A stretch of DNA of 64,000 nt from Epichloe hybrida (taxonomy: Eukaryota; Ascomycota; Sordariomycetes; Hypocreales; Clavicipitaceae), in assembly GCA_019022495.1 (NCBI GenBank), contig JAFEKR010000010.1, positions 1,116,001 to 1,180,000 of the forward strand, written 5' to 3'. This document shows, in pieces, positions 36,420 through 47,289 of the stretch. The notes under the pieces were generated by a model. It made no database searches and had not been told where the DNA came from. It saw only the letters and a list, made by a program, of their open reading frames with translations. How positions within the stretch are numbered: position 1 is the first letter of the stretch; each line of letters begins with the position of its first letter. Made by a program: the position numbers and the translations under genes.

Positions 36420-37117
36420 TGGATGGCTCTATATGGAGAAGCAAGAAGAAAGTAAAAGTAAATATCGATCCAACGAATAGACGCTGACGCTGACGCATTC
36501 ATACATGCATACTTATCACCCAGCTTCACGCCACTAAATGAGTGCCTCAAACAGATTCCCTCTTCGGCAAATCAGTAACCATACCACTACAGTTCCTCGT
36601 CCACTATAATTCACAAAGTAACTTGTGCCATCTATGCACTTATGTCTCCCAAAATTATGTTGAAGTAACCATCTTGGAGACGAGACAATCAATGAGATGG
36701 ATGGTCATGACGCCCAATTAGGACTAGCGTTACCACCAACACCCTTGTCGCGAAAAATCCAAGCTTGCTACTAGCCGCCGCAGCTTTGTGGTTCCCGACT
36801 CTGTTTCCCAACAGCGATCGCCTCATCTTTTGCAAAGGGACATTGCTGGACCGCCCGCAATCCAATTGGGCCACTCAGTTTCAATCCCCCGCGCGAATCG
36901 CGACCCGACCACCGATAAAAACACTCGCGCGAGTCGAGCTGCCCGAGCTTTTTTGATGGGACCATAATCACGTCGACACCATCTTATTCGCATCGCCCCT
37001 CCCCCCCAAAACGCAGCTAAGCAACCACGGGGCGATTTTTGACGCTTCTGCGAAGCTGGTACTTCCTCGCTTGCACAAGACTCGGCTTTTGGGCGAAGCT
37101 GTTTCCCTCTGTGCAGC
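36420..37117. other. Intergenic between HTS1 and NUP170
   Basis: About 700 bp with HTS1 terminator region and NUP170 promoter. A GCTGAC repeat lies at 36,482-36,493 and a C-run at 37,000-37,008. No gene recognised. Confidence 0.4.
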
Positions 37118-40100
37118 ATGTCATTTCCTCAGACTACACCGTTACGGCCAGTCCCAGGCGCGTTCCTGAACACGCCGGCCGTAGCCTCTAGATTCCAGTC
37201 CTGCTCTGATCCTGTACGACGACAACTATTCCCGACTTCATCGAACCTCCAATCCAGTGGTCAGGCTAGTGGAAGTCTGGTTCTCGGCAATTCAGGCTCG
37301 GCTGCCACCCATCCGACATCAGGAGGAGGAGCTCAGGGTCCGTCAACGACGGTAACATCGGCGAATGCTGGAAATGCTGGGCTAGCTGCCACCAATCCTT
37401 TACCGCCTCCACGAGTCGAGAATGTCCCCCCCGTCTTAAAGGCCGCAAAGGCCATTAATTCGTTCTTACAAATGGATGAAAGCTTTCCTGATTTGGACTC
37501 TTATTGCAGGCGTAAGACACTAGACTCTGAGCTAACGACATGATTTCACGGAAAACAATCAGTTGTACTAATGGCAAACTTTAGAAGGTGCTTCGTCCGA
37601 CTACGAGCTTCCAGGGCCCGACTCGTCGTGGGCTCCCTTTCATAAGACGCAAATGTATCCGATTCCGAATCAGGTGTTCGATCACTACAATGCGGGAGAG
37701 CTTCAGACCCTGATGGGGTTGTTCGCGGAGATCAATCACGCCTGGGTTGTTATAGACAGTTGCCTGTACCTTTGGGATTATACGCATCCCGACCCTGAAC
37801 TGGTCGGATTCGAGGAGCAAACACACACTATCCACGCAGTTGCCCTTGTGCCCCCGAAGCCAGGTATCTTTGTAAAGACAATCACGCACATTTTGGTTGT
37901 CGCTACATCTTCTGAAATGATCTTGCTTGGCTTATCGGCTTCAGACACACCGGCGGGGACCAAGTCGGTGGCTTTGTATCAGACAAAGATGAATCTGCCC
38001 TTGCGCGGCAACGATGTCCGCGTGATTTCTGGCTCAGCAGATGGACGCATATTCTTTGGCGGCAGCAGCGACATTGATATTAATGAACTGTATTATCAGT
38101 CAGAGGAGAAGTGGTTCTCGAACCGATGCGGTAGAATCAATCACACGAACCCTGGATGGTCATCTGTGGTTTCGTTGCAATCTGGCTTTTGGGCTCACAA
38201 GGAGCCCGAGCACCTGGTAGACGTCGTAATCGATGATTCCAGAAAGCTTGTCTATACCTTGTCGAGCAAGTCGACCATTCGGACATATCACATGGATGGA
38301 CCTGATCGGTTGAGTAAAGTCATTGAGAAGGAGAAGGTTCACTGTCTTCGAGACATCGCTCACATGATCACGCAGTCCAAGCTACTTACCGATAAACTCC
38401 GAATTGTTTCCATCAGCCCTATCTCAAAGCAAGAGGCAGCCAAGCTTCACCTCATGGCATTGACAGACTCTGGCTGTCGACTATTCTTTAGTGCCACCAA
38501 CGCGTCATCATATCTTTACGGGTCACAATCCAATTTGGCACCTCAGAGCATGCAGGTGCAGTTCATCAAGTTCCCACCGAGCCAGAATCCAAGAAGGTCT
38601 GGCCAATTTGCACAGTCGGGTCAGCTTGGCGAGTCAGTCGTCGATTTAGAATCTACCATGCTGATGCCCAGTCGGCAGGGTGTCAGATTCGCCCCTGGAT
38701 TCTTCTTGGACTTTGTGAGCAGTGGCAACAACGCCAACACGGACACATTGTTTGTGTCTGGCCCCGAGACGGGACGAATCAAACGCGTGTCACCCACTGT
38801 GCCCTTGCGATATTTCGAGCAAGCAAGTTGGATCGACATTGGTAGTCGTGCCGAGGCTGTTGGTCTCATCACCAAGCCCTTTGCCGCCGCTTCCCAACCT
38901 TTGGGGTTTGGTAACGAGCTGGCCGCTCAGTTCGACGAGCCACCCAGTGAATTTGCCGTCCTCACCAACACAGGCATCCACGTCATCCGGCGGCGCAGGT
39001 TGGTTGACACGTTTGCGGCTGCCATTCGAGATGCTCCCGGTGACGAGGCTTTGGACATCATGACCCGTCGACTAATACAGTTGTACGGGCGCGTTGAGAC
39101 TGTTTCAACAGCCCTGGCTGTTGCTTGTGGTCACGGGGGTGATTCAAGACCCGGCGTTGCTCGAGCCATCGACCAAGCTACACAGGACAGAGCTCGAGCG
39201 CTTTTCGTAGATTTTGGAGGCCAGCCGACCATGGCTGAGACTGATGGCACGCCTCTGACGACGGATTCGGTCAAACTATCTTCTCGCCACGATGCTCTAG
39301 CGCTTTACCTGGCTCGACTCGTTCGAAAGCTGTGGAAAGCGCCCGTCATCAGATTGGGTGTCTCTCCAGCTGGCGGGGTTGTAATCGACTCTGCTATTCC
39401 GCTGCCCAAGCTCAGCATGACGCAAGAGAACCTCGAGAGATTGAGAAGATTCATCGAAGCCAATCGGGGTCTTATTCAGGGCATGTCCGGTCCCTCCGAC
39501 CTCCAGAGGGTCTCGACCAGGCAAGGAGAGGTTGCCCTACAAGCCGAGCACCAAGCTTTGCATGCTCTTCAGAAGATGATGGAGAGCATTTCGGAAGGCA
39601 TCTCGTTTGTGCTCATGCTGTTCGATGAGCGTGTGACAGAAATTTATGCCGGATTGGATGATACCTCTCGCCAACAGCTTCGAGAATTGACGTACGAGAA
39701 GCTGTTCTCACAGACTGACGGAAAAGATCTTGCCAAGCTGCTCGTCAAAGCCATTGTCAACAGAAACATCGAGAGTGGTTCCAATGTCGAGACTGTGGCG
39801 GATGCTTTGCGAAGACGCTGCGGCAGCTTCTGTAGCCCTGACGATGTAGTTATCTTCAAGGCGCAGGAGCAGCTGAAGCGAGCCTCGGAGCAGCCCCCCA
39901 ACACGAACCAGTTCAGAAGTTTGCTGCACGAAAGTCTCAAACTCTTTGAAAAGGTTGCCGGCAGCCTTACCTTTGCCAACTTGCAAGCTGCAGTTACTCA
40001 GTACGTCGACATGAAATACTACGCTGGGGCCATTCAGCTGTGTCTTGTTGTTGCCCGTGAAAAGGATCGGGGCAACACAGCCTTGGTATGGGTCAATGAT

Positions 40101-41530
40101 GGCAAGCCCTCGGGTGACCCTCGAGCAAATGCTTTCAACGACCGAAAGCGATGCTATGACATGATCCATGATGTTCTTAGCCATCTTGACGCTGCTTCGA
40201 GCACAGAGCCTGAAATGATTGACGGCAAGCTGACACTGATTGCTACCAAGAGGCTAGAGGCATATGATGTCGTGAATGGATCTGACGATGAAGTGTTTCA
40301 CTTTGACCTGTATGAATGGTACATTCAGCAGGGATGGACTGACCGCATTTTGGGCATCGACTCGCCTCATGTCATCACCTTCCTGGAACGTCTGGCCGGC
40401 ACAAATGTCGAGCATGCCGATCTGCTGTGTCGCTTTTACACGAATCGAAGTCGCTTCTTTGATGCCGCAGAAGTGCAAGCGCAGCTGGCGAACTCTGATT
40501 TCCCGATTGGCATCAAGGACCGCATCAGGCTACTCAGTTTGGCCAAGGCCAACGCGAATGTTGCGACCGTGGGCGTCAGCCGACAGCAGCAGCAGCAGCT
40601 GAATCATGAAGTTACGGACTTGCTTGATGTAGCCAATATTCAGGATGACCTGTTGGGACGCCTCAAGATAGACGATAGAATCGGTGCTGAGCGGACAGCC
40701 GAGATTGAGCAGGCTCTCGACGGCAAAATCCAAGGGCTTTCAGAGGTAAGAAACGAATGCGCCCGCATGGCTATAAAGGAACTGTCTTGCGACGCGCAAC
40801 TTGCTAATACGGAGTGGCACAGCTTTTCAACGACTACGCCGATCAGGCTGGTTACTACGACTTGTGCTTGTTGATCTACCACACAGCCAACTATCGCAAT
40901 CCCACGACAATATCTGGAACGTGGAGCAACTTGATCCAGCAGACACACAATGAGGTCATGGCAAGATCAGAGAACCCCGAGCCAGGCATGCCAACACCAC
41001 CGTTGCCATACGAAGCCGTTAGCAGCAAGATCCAAAACATCGCCCATCACACATCGCTCGACAGCTTCGTTTTCCCCATTCAGACGCTCCTCCCCGAGCT
41101 CTGCCGGTACGCAGTAGCCTACCAGCAAGATGCGACAATTGGAGCCGACCCGACGTGGCCTGTGCAGCTGTTCCTTTCTCTCGGCGTATCCCACGATATG
41201 ATTGTGCGCGTACTAGAGAGCATTTTCGACACGCAAGACTACGGCTTCAGCGGCATGGTGCGCAACCGCATCGTCGAAATCATTGCATACGTTGTCAACG
41301 ACTGGGTGGCAGAGGTTCGTCGACGCGGCGGCGCAGGCAAGGGCGGGTCTATCGGCCAGTCTGTGGGCGAACTTCTGGGACGATGCGAAGCCGCGTTACC
41401 GCCGCCCGGACAAGGGAGCAACAACGGGGGCGCAGACTTGGCAGATATCCGACGAGCGTTGAGGACGCTGAGGAGAGAAGTAACGGGTCTAATTGAAAGA
41501 GTTCCCACGGGAAGCCTGCGGTTTATGTGA
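37118..41530 (+). CDS. nup170: Nuclear pore inner-ring scaffold nucleoporin Nup170/Nup155
   Basis: Three exons, 37,118-37,511, 37,585-40,745 and 40,823-41,530, encode 1,420 residues. Nup155-type proteins form the inner ring of the nuclear pore and contact the membrane. The N-terminus (about 1-105) is a disordered Ser/Gly/Pro/Thr stretch; then the non-repetitive nucleoporin beta-propeller (about 130-560) with MYPIPNQVFDHYNAGELQTL, and an alpha-solenoid up to the end with blocks VLTNTGIHVIRRRR, WAPVIR-like segments, YYAGAIQLCLVVA and the FYTNRSRFFDAA region. The first intron (GTAAGA...CTTTAG) completes YCRQGASSDYELPGPD; the second (GTAAGA...GGCACAG) restores LSELFNDYADQAGYYDLCL. Both splice choices keep frame and family text. 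A short polyglutamine (QQQQQL) lies about residue 1,150. Confidence 0.94.
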
Positions 41531-42264
41531 TTGAGTAAGGACGGGGGGAAGGGGGGGGAGAAAGCCATTTATTTATCTACTTTGGTCCTTTTTCAAAAGG
41601 GGGCAGCAAAAACAAGCTGTCAGGCGCGGAATGGCAGGGTTCATGTTGTATGAATCTGGTGTTGTTCTCCTTTATTTCCTCTTTTCCAAAGATATGTAGC
41701 ACAATTTCAAGGGAAGGGATTACGTCGGTCCCAGGTTAGAAGTTCATACTCATTCATTGGAGAGTGTGATATGAGCCATCAGGTGCATGCATGCATAGTC
41801 TTGGTCACATCCATGACAACATGCCGACTGTAGAAAAAAAGAGTCCGGGGGTCCCTGTTGAGATAGAGTCCTCTGAGGACAGATTTTACGGGAGTTCTGC
41901 TAATCGGAGCTGTACGGAAAATCCGTCAACGCTGTGACTAGCCGTTTTCGGATAGAAAGGTTACTTGCCACACACCCACACGTAAATCACACCCATAGTC
42001 ATGGCATATTACCCCCGCGCATATAATAAAGTTTGTTATAGTTATTAATTTAATTATAGCTATAGCTAATTTGCTCAAAAACATAATATCCGGTGTTTTT
42101 ATTAAATATGCACACATTAATTAGTCTAAATAATTATCTAACCTCTAACTAGCGTTATGTTATAACTATGATTAATTTAGTAACCTCCCTTATTAGCTAG
42201 CAATATAGGTGGCCCTTCTATAGGTTATCTTAATAATAATTATATTACCTTAGTAGTTATATTG

Positions 42265-42606
42265 GGTTACTCCCCTGCAGAGGTTCTGTATGGGTTGACT
42301 CGACATGTGAAACAAGAGCTGATGACCCTCTTGACTCCATCAATTACGACCGGGTGGTCCCCCGAATTTCGGGAGCGTCTGAACTGGCCATTGGAGGATT
42401 TAGTCCAAGGGGATGCAGTGGTGTATTGAGTGGGTAGTGTCGAAGAACGTTGAGAAGCAGTATCGGTCGACAGAAAGTGGGAGGCTGTAGCCCGGAAGGC
42501 TCGTCACGGATAGCGAAGAGTCAAACCCTTCGAGCCGGGTGAGATGGTCATGGTGGTTTCGGAGGGTAAGCCTCCAAAGTTACAGCCGCGATAGTAAGGA
42601 CTATTT
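42265..42606 (+). pseudogene. Retrotransposon integrase C-terminal remnant
   Basis: Reading GGT TAC TCC from 42,265 gives YSPAEVLYGLTRHVKQELM, then WSPEFRERLNWPLEDL, WEAVARKARHG, FEPGEMVMVVS and PPKLQPR before stops. SPAEVLYG, the Arg/Lys-rich linker, F-PG-MV-V and KLQPRW-GPF order match the tail of an LTR-retroelement integrase and the chromatin-facing segment after it. Four or five in-frame stops (two TGA, TAG, then TAG TAA) are explicable as C-to-T changes of CGA/CAG. It is far less mutated than the elements in the first 21 kb, and its upstream part has merged into an AT-rich island. Confidence 0.7.
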
Positions 42607-42851
42607 TAAATTAAACATCGAGTTAGGCGCGCTTCATACCTGCTCGTTAACCTAGATAGATCTTATGTAAGGGGAGATCATGGTCTGGGCTTTTATAAGG
42701 ATGCGTTAAAGGCTTTTGTCCCTTAAACCGGTTATCTAAAGACATTATAGGATTAGCTGCTAATAGGGAGGACGAGATTGCGACGATGAGGATGATAAAG
42801 GGGTTCGGAGGGGTGAGCAGCATAACTAGTGAGGTTAGGGTTGCGGCGATG

Positions 42852-42878
42852 AAAAAAAAAAAAAAAAAAAAAAAAAAA
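42852..42878 (+). repeat. 27-base A tract
   Basis: Uninterrupted A run about 375-400 bp upstream of the orphan gene start; comparable runs precede several other genes in this window. Confidence 0.9.
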
Positions 42879-43252
42879 GGAAGAATGAAGGAGGAGGAGA
42901 GAGAGAAAGAGAAAGGCCGTGGAGTGGCAAGTGTCAACAGGTGGGAAAAAGTGAGTTGAAGGTGAATTCCGGCCGGGAAGTGAATCAGATCGCCACACCC
43001 ATTTCTTTCTCTCTGATTCTACTGTTCCCCGCCTCTCCCCCTTCATTTCATTTGGTCCTCTTCTTCTCGAAATTTACGCTACAGACCAGAGAAATCAAGG
43101 GTAGTGGTCGATGACCATTGAGCTCATAAACAACACATCTTTATCCAGAATCAATTATACTATTTGCTTGACCATCAGATCATCAACCACCTGATTTTGA
43201 CAAGTCGTTCGGCTGGGACCATTGGGCAAAAACCTCTCTGCTCGCAACAATC

Positions 43253-46003
43253 ATGGAAGTCATGGATCCTACTGAACCGTTGGCAGAAAGGCCAGAGTTT
43301 ACAAAGTGGGAGGTAGCCACGCTGGCTGGGGGGGGTGCCGACATTGAGGGAACGGCGACGAGGATCCAGCCTAAGTTCAAGAATTTGGGGTTTGTTGGGG
43401 ATTCTTCCTGCCCAAGCACTGACTATCTTGGTTGGAAGGCCGGACTGCGGGCATGGGCCTGTCGCAACGTCGAAGGAGTGTCACTTGGGCTGAAGGGGAC
43501 CCTTCCGGTGGTTGAACACAAGGGTGAAGTCCTGGCGGAAATGATGAACCATGTGAATGGGGATGACCTGTTTTCCGCTACGGGTCTCCAGCAGGGGAAA
43601 TGGTGTCGTCTGCTACTGAAGAACCGATCCCCGGGTTTGTATGACCTCGCGACGATGTCGATGGTGAAGAACCCAGTTATAGAAAGTTCACTGTTGGTGA
43701 AGACCCTGGGAGAGGGGAAAGAAGCTGTGGTTAAAGGCCCAAGGCGAGTCTTCGTTGGATACTGCACGGACAGCCTGCATCCCGTTGCTGTGCAAATTTC
43801 TAACCAGAACCGGAAGGCAAAGTTCAATGAGACGGACGACTTTATGGTTGAGACCTACTACGACTTGGTCACGGGTCGTTGTATCTCCCCCAGTTTGATA
43901 ATCTTACATCAAGACATGCTGGTCGATGGGAACATGAGGGCAATCAAGGGTCTGGTGCAGTTTGTAGCTGGCAGGCCATCGAAAACTCAAATGACCAAGG
44001 AGCTGAAGAAGTTGGGGTTTGAGTGGAAATCTCCGACAGAGAGGGGAACCTTGACGCTTAAAGCCCTGTCAGATTGGTGTGAGCAGATCCGCAAACAGTT
44101 GGCAGTGGGACAAATGATTACACCATTGTGCGCTCGCAAGAACTGGACTACTGCTGAACTGGCCAATTTGTCGGAGACAGATCCTGAACTGATCGGGGAG
44201 ATCACCCAGATGAAATGGCCTGCTCCTCGCAGCGATGACACTCCTGGAATCTTTTTGAGTGCACTTCCCCTCATGGCCACACTCAAATTTCCGGACTCTA
44301 TCCTGAACATAATGGCGAAGTTTGTGAAAGCATACCCACATGATATGTTCCACACTACGGGACTCTTCATGGCTCTTGTTATCTGGAATGATTTGACTGA
44401 CTCCCCTGCCGGTGGAACAGAGGTGTTCGCCAAGCCACCTGGGAAGACGGACGGGAAACTTATCCCAGATGTGAAACCAGTTGGAGTTGAAGAATTTTGT
44501 TTATATTTTCAACACTGGCTGAGGCTATGCTGCGACCTTCGACTTTCAAGGTTTCCGCATCCTTTTCGCAATATACCACTGAAGGCAGCGAGAGCGCGTG
44601 AGGTGGTAGGAAAGACCATGAGGGTGAGAAACGCCCTCAAGGATGACGAGGTTCGGCGAGAACTGAGACTGGTGGTCCCAAGGGAGAGAGGCTTGCTCCC
44701 CTCATTTCGACTGTCTGTGACCCCTTCATGTCTGCGGGACGATATCTGTGGCGTGCTGCAGGAGGCGCCCGGCTCCGATAGACCAACATGGGAAAAGCCA
44801 TCCTTGGTGGTACAAGGCCTCCGGGCCTTGGGGTCATTTTGCCTGATCGGATTGCCAACGTCTGCGGCAAAGATGAAGGCTCGGAATGTGGTGATTCCAA
44901 AGGACTTCCTACGACAGTGCTGCTTGACTGGTGCTGCGGTCCACGAATTGGGAGCTGACCTCTCATACGAATCCAAGTACATGGACATGATCCGAATGGG
45001 ATTGAAAGATGGGAATGTCCCACGTCAACCATGGAAAGTGAACTGGCCTATTGTGATGGAGATGCCTGGCAAACCTGATGAGGCTGGGAAGATCGTGGTC
45101 ACTACCATGGGCGATGGGGGACCGAGCAGCGCTCCTCCAAACCCGCCACCTGGGGAACCGACTGGGGGATGTGGCAAGGGAAAAGGCCGTACTCATGGAA
45201 ATGAGCAAGACCCCAAAGATGATGGAGTCAACGACACTGGGGGTGGAAGCCATGAGGCTGGGGGAGCTGGTGATGGACAAAGAGATCGTGAGAATGGAGA
45301 AGATGACAACAAGGAAACCAATGATCGCAAAGGAGATGAAGAGGATGATGATGAGGACGAGGATCCGACTGCTGATGATGACGACAACGCCTCAGGGAAG
45401 AAGCGCAAGAGATCTACAACAGATGTTGGGTTTCCGAGACCACGACCCCCACCAACCACACCACAACTACCACCGGTGTTTTGCACAAGACCCGGAATGC
45501 ATCTCGAGGAGGGGGCGTTGACCATTGCGACTACGTCTGTTCAGGCAAAAAGGTCACTTGCCGGCGAGCATCCTTGCCGTCTGAAAGATATGTTCCTGTT
45601 CAGTGATGTCCACTACTCTGGATCGGACGCCGTCGTACTGAACTCAACCTCCCCTCCGATGTGTTACACTTTTCGGGGTGATCGGGATGGAGCTGAATTG
45701 ACTGAGACCCCTCTTGGCGAAATGCTGGGGCTGGTCGCGAGACGACTCCTGATCCGGGAATTGCGGGACCTGACAAAGCTGGCCATCGACTGTGGAATCA
45801 CTATGACCCCCGATTTGTTCATGTTTGACAAACGCGAACTTTTGCTGAAAGGTGCACCCAAGTTGTCTGAGGTTCGAGCCATGAGTGCCGAGGAATATGA
45901 CAATGTGGTGACCACATTCAGGCTGAGGGCTGAAGCCAAAGCCAGTCCCCCACCGCCCCCATCTCCTGTTCTACCGCCCAGAATTGAAGTATCTGGAGAC
46001 TAA
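43253..46003 (+). CDS. Large orphan protein with acidic/NLS region; frame continues past TAA
   Basis: I do not recognise this gene. A single uninterrupted frame of 916 codons starts MEVMDPTEPLAERPEF and shows no RIP damage. Residues 1 to about 610 look globular (Trp/Phe-rich, e.g. WCRLLLKNRSPGLYDLAT, FCLYFQHWLRLCCDLRLSRF). About 620-725 is low complexity: Gly/Pro-rich, then an Asp/Glu run (GDEEDDDEDEDPTADDDD) followed by a basic nuclear-localisation-like GKKRKRS. A second globular part (about 750-895) contains LGLVARRLLIRELRDLTKLA; it ends in a Pro-rich tail PPPPPSPVLPP. No signal peptide or membrane helix. It lies downstream of an integrase scrap. The same phase stays open for 206 codons after the TAA at 46,001-46,003 (next entry). 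Likely nuclear; function unknown. Confidence 0.75.
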   Translation: MEVMDPTEPLAERPEFTKWEVATLAGGGADIEGTATRIQPKFKNLGFVGDSSCPSTDYLGWKAGLRAWACRNVEGVSLGLKGTLPVVEHKGEVLAEMMNHVNGDDLFSATGLQQGKWCRLLLKNRSPGLYDLATMSMVKNPVIESSLLVKTLGEGKEAVVKGPRRVFVGYCTDSLHPVAVQISNQNRKAKFNETDDFMVETYYDLVTGRCISPSLIILHQDMLVDGNMRAIKGLVQFVAGRPSKTQMTKELKKLGFEWKSPTERGTLTLKALSDWCEQIRKQLAVGQMITPLCARKNWTTAELANLSETDPELIGEITQMKWPAPRSDDTPGIFLSALPLMATLKFPDSILNIMAKFVKAYPHDMFHTTGLFMALVIWNDLTDSPAGGTEVFAKPPGKTDGKLIPDVKPVGVEEFCLYFQHWLRLCCDLRLSRFPHPFRNIPLKAARAREVVGKTMRVRNALKDDEVRRELRLVVPRERGLLPSFRLSVTPSCLRDDICGVLQEAPGSDRPTWEKPSLVVQGLRALGSFCLIGLPTSAAKMKARNVVIPKDFLRQCCLTGAAVHELGADLSYESKYMDMIRMGLKDGNVPRQPWKVNWPIVMEMPGKPDEAGKIVVTTMGDGGPSSAPPNPPPGEPTGGCGKGKGRTHGNEQDPKDDGVNDTGGGSHEAGGAGDGQRDRENGEDDNKETNDRKGDEEDDDEDEDPTADDDDNASGKKRKRSTTDVGFPRPRPPPTTPQLPPVFCTRPGMHLEEGALTIATTSVQAKRSLAGEHPCRLKDMFLFSDVHYSGSDAVVLNSTSPPMCYTFRGDRDGAELTETPLGEMLGLVARRLLIRELRDLTKLAIDCGITMTPDLFMFDKRELLLKGAPKLSEVRAMSAEEYDNVVTTFRLRAEAKASPPPPPSPVLPPRIEVSGD

Positions 46004-46624
46004 CTCAAGCTTCTTCTGGAGAGACCCTTTCCGGGTCGCCCTGCGGCATTGCCAGACCTATGGTCCCTACAGATGAAGAGCCTGAAGTCTTGGCTTCTTG
46101 AGAATCGACAGAGATGCGACAAGAGTGAGATCCAAGCTATCGAAGTGCTTGCAGCGATCTCGTTTGCATATCGACCATTGTGCGCCACTCTGGCAGATTT
46201 GAGAAAATTGATTGATATTTGCGAAGACAGCATTGATGATGTCGAAGCTGGAGGGCCGAACCCCGCCAAACTGAAAGAAACCGGTGACGCCCTTACCCTT
46301 GCATTGGATGGAAAAGAGAAAGGTGCCTCTATCTTTGAGGGGTGCTTCGGACCACCAACACTTGAACATGATGGGGGAGCCACTGGCCAACTGACTCTGT
46401 GGGCTGACATCCTGGGAGGTCATCAGTCTGAGGATTCAAACTTCGCTGAAAAGGTTGCTGAACTCGTATTTGGAATTGATGGGGGGCTTCGATCCCTGCG
46501 ACGTTTTGGGCGGGTCAATGCAATAAAACAATTGCGAGGTGATTTGGGGGAAGAACATGATGAACTGATGACCCTGAGAGAGGTCGAAGTGTTGACGGGT
46601 TTGGCCATCAGGATCAAGGGGTGA
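46004..46624 (+). CDS. In-phase downstream reading frame of the orphan gene (separate ORF or 3' part)
   Basis: Exactly in phase with the 916-codon frame, sense codons resume immediately after its TAA and run 206 codons to a TGA at 46,622-46,624. The first ATG is at 46,073, giving 183 residues if translated alone. Predicted mostly helical: LKSWLLENRQRCDKSEIQAI, LADLRKLIDICEDSIDDVE, FAEKVAELVFGIDGGLRSLR. No known family recognised. Possible readings: one 1,122-residue protein split by a nonsense change (TAA from CAA is a single C-to-T), a short intron removing the TAA (CTAAC lies exactly there, but no good donor is seen), or a distinct downstream gene. Only the phase continuity is certain. Confidence 0.5.
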   Translation, partial: LKLLLERPFPGRPAALPDLWSLQMKSLKSWLLENRQRCDKSEIQAIEVLAAISFAYRPLCATLADLRKLIDICEDSIDDVEAGGPNPAKLKETGDALTLALDGKEKGASIFEGCFGPPTLEHDGGATGQLTLWADILGGHQSEDSNFAEKVAELVFGIDGGLRSLRRFGRVNAIKQLRGDLGEEHDELMTLREVEVLTGLAIRIKG

Positions 46625-47289
46625 TGGAACGGTTGATTGCTATCAAGAACGTTTTTCTTTTTTCTTTTTTTATTCCCTTTACTTATGGTCGGGGCGACCA
46701 TCTGGTGTTGGTGGACGAGTTGGGAGGGGGGAAGGTGCGAGGCACCGACCCACCTCTTGGCTCCCCAAAAAGCCACACCGAAAAAAAAATTTCACAAAGG
46801 AAAAATTTTGCCCTTCATCTATCCTAGCTGATATTAATTAATCAAAAAGTCTTTGTTTCCATCAAACTCGTCTTTTTGGGGGGACATGGCGTATAAATAT
46901 AAATGCCTCAAATCCTTCGTGGGGTCGCCATTGAGCCCCCCTCCCCCCCCCCGCCCTTTTTTTTTGTTCCTCTTTCTTTGTCTCTTTTGCCAGATCGTGA
47001 TCACATTACTCCGTAAACTCATCGTCTCCCCGCTGGAGCAACAATCACGGCGCGGCTCAGCCATTGGCGACGACTCCACAAGTCCACACCGTGACCACAA
47101 ATGGAGCCAAAAAAAAAAAAAAAAAGAACATCAACATCGGATTCGTCAATTGCGGTAGACAGCGAGCGGCCTTTTCCACCGCAGCTCGAGATGCAGGCGT
47201 AGCAGTAGCGGGATCACGGTGCTTTCCATCATCCAGCCTCAGCCTCACCGTCACCGTCACCATCACCATCACCATCACCGTCATCGACA
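46625..47289. other. Intergenic upstream of the BRE4-like gene
   Basis: Contains a TATA-like TATAAATATAAAT at 46,891-46,903, a C-run at 46,940-46,955, TACTCCGTA at 47,007-47,015, a 17-base A run near 47,107-47,124 and CACCGTCACCATCACCATCA-type trinucleotide repeats at 47,247-47,285. No gene seen. Confidence 0.45.

Larger units (their letters stand above)
41531..43252. other. Long spacer with AT island and retroelement scrap
   Basis: After the NUP170 3' region comes ordinary DNA to 42,010, an AT-rich RIP-like island at 42,030-42,260, a lightly mutated integrase tail at 42,265-42,606, then a run of 27 A at 42,852-42,878 and a CT-rich promoter (CCCCGCCTCTCCCCCTTC at about 43,028) before the orphan gene. 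Confidence 0.55.

Noticed and set aside
46000..46020. Very short intron GTATCT...CTAAC...AG removing the orphan-gene TAA
   Set aside because: It would be about 21 nt, below the usual fungal minimum, and no good longer donor was found.
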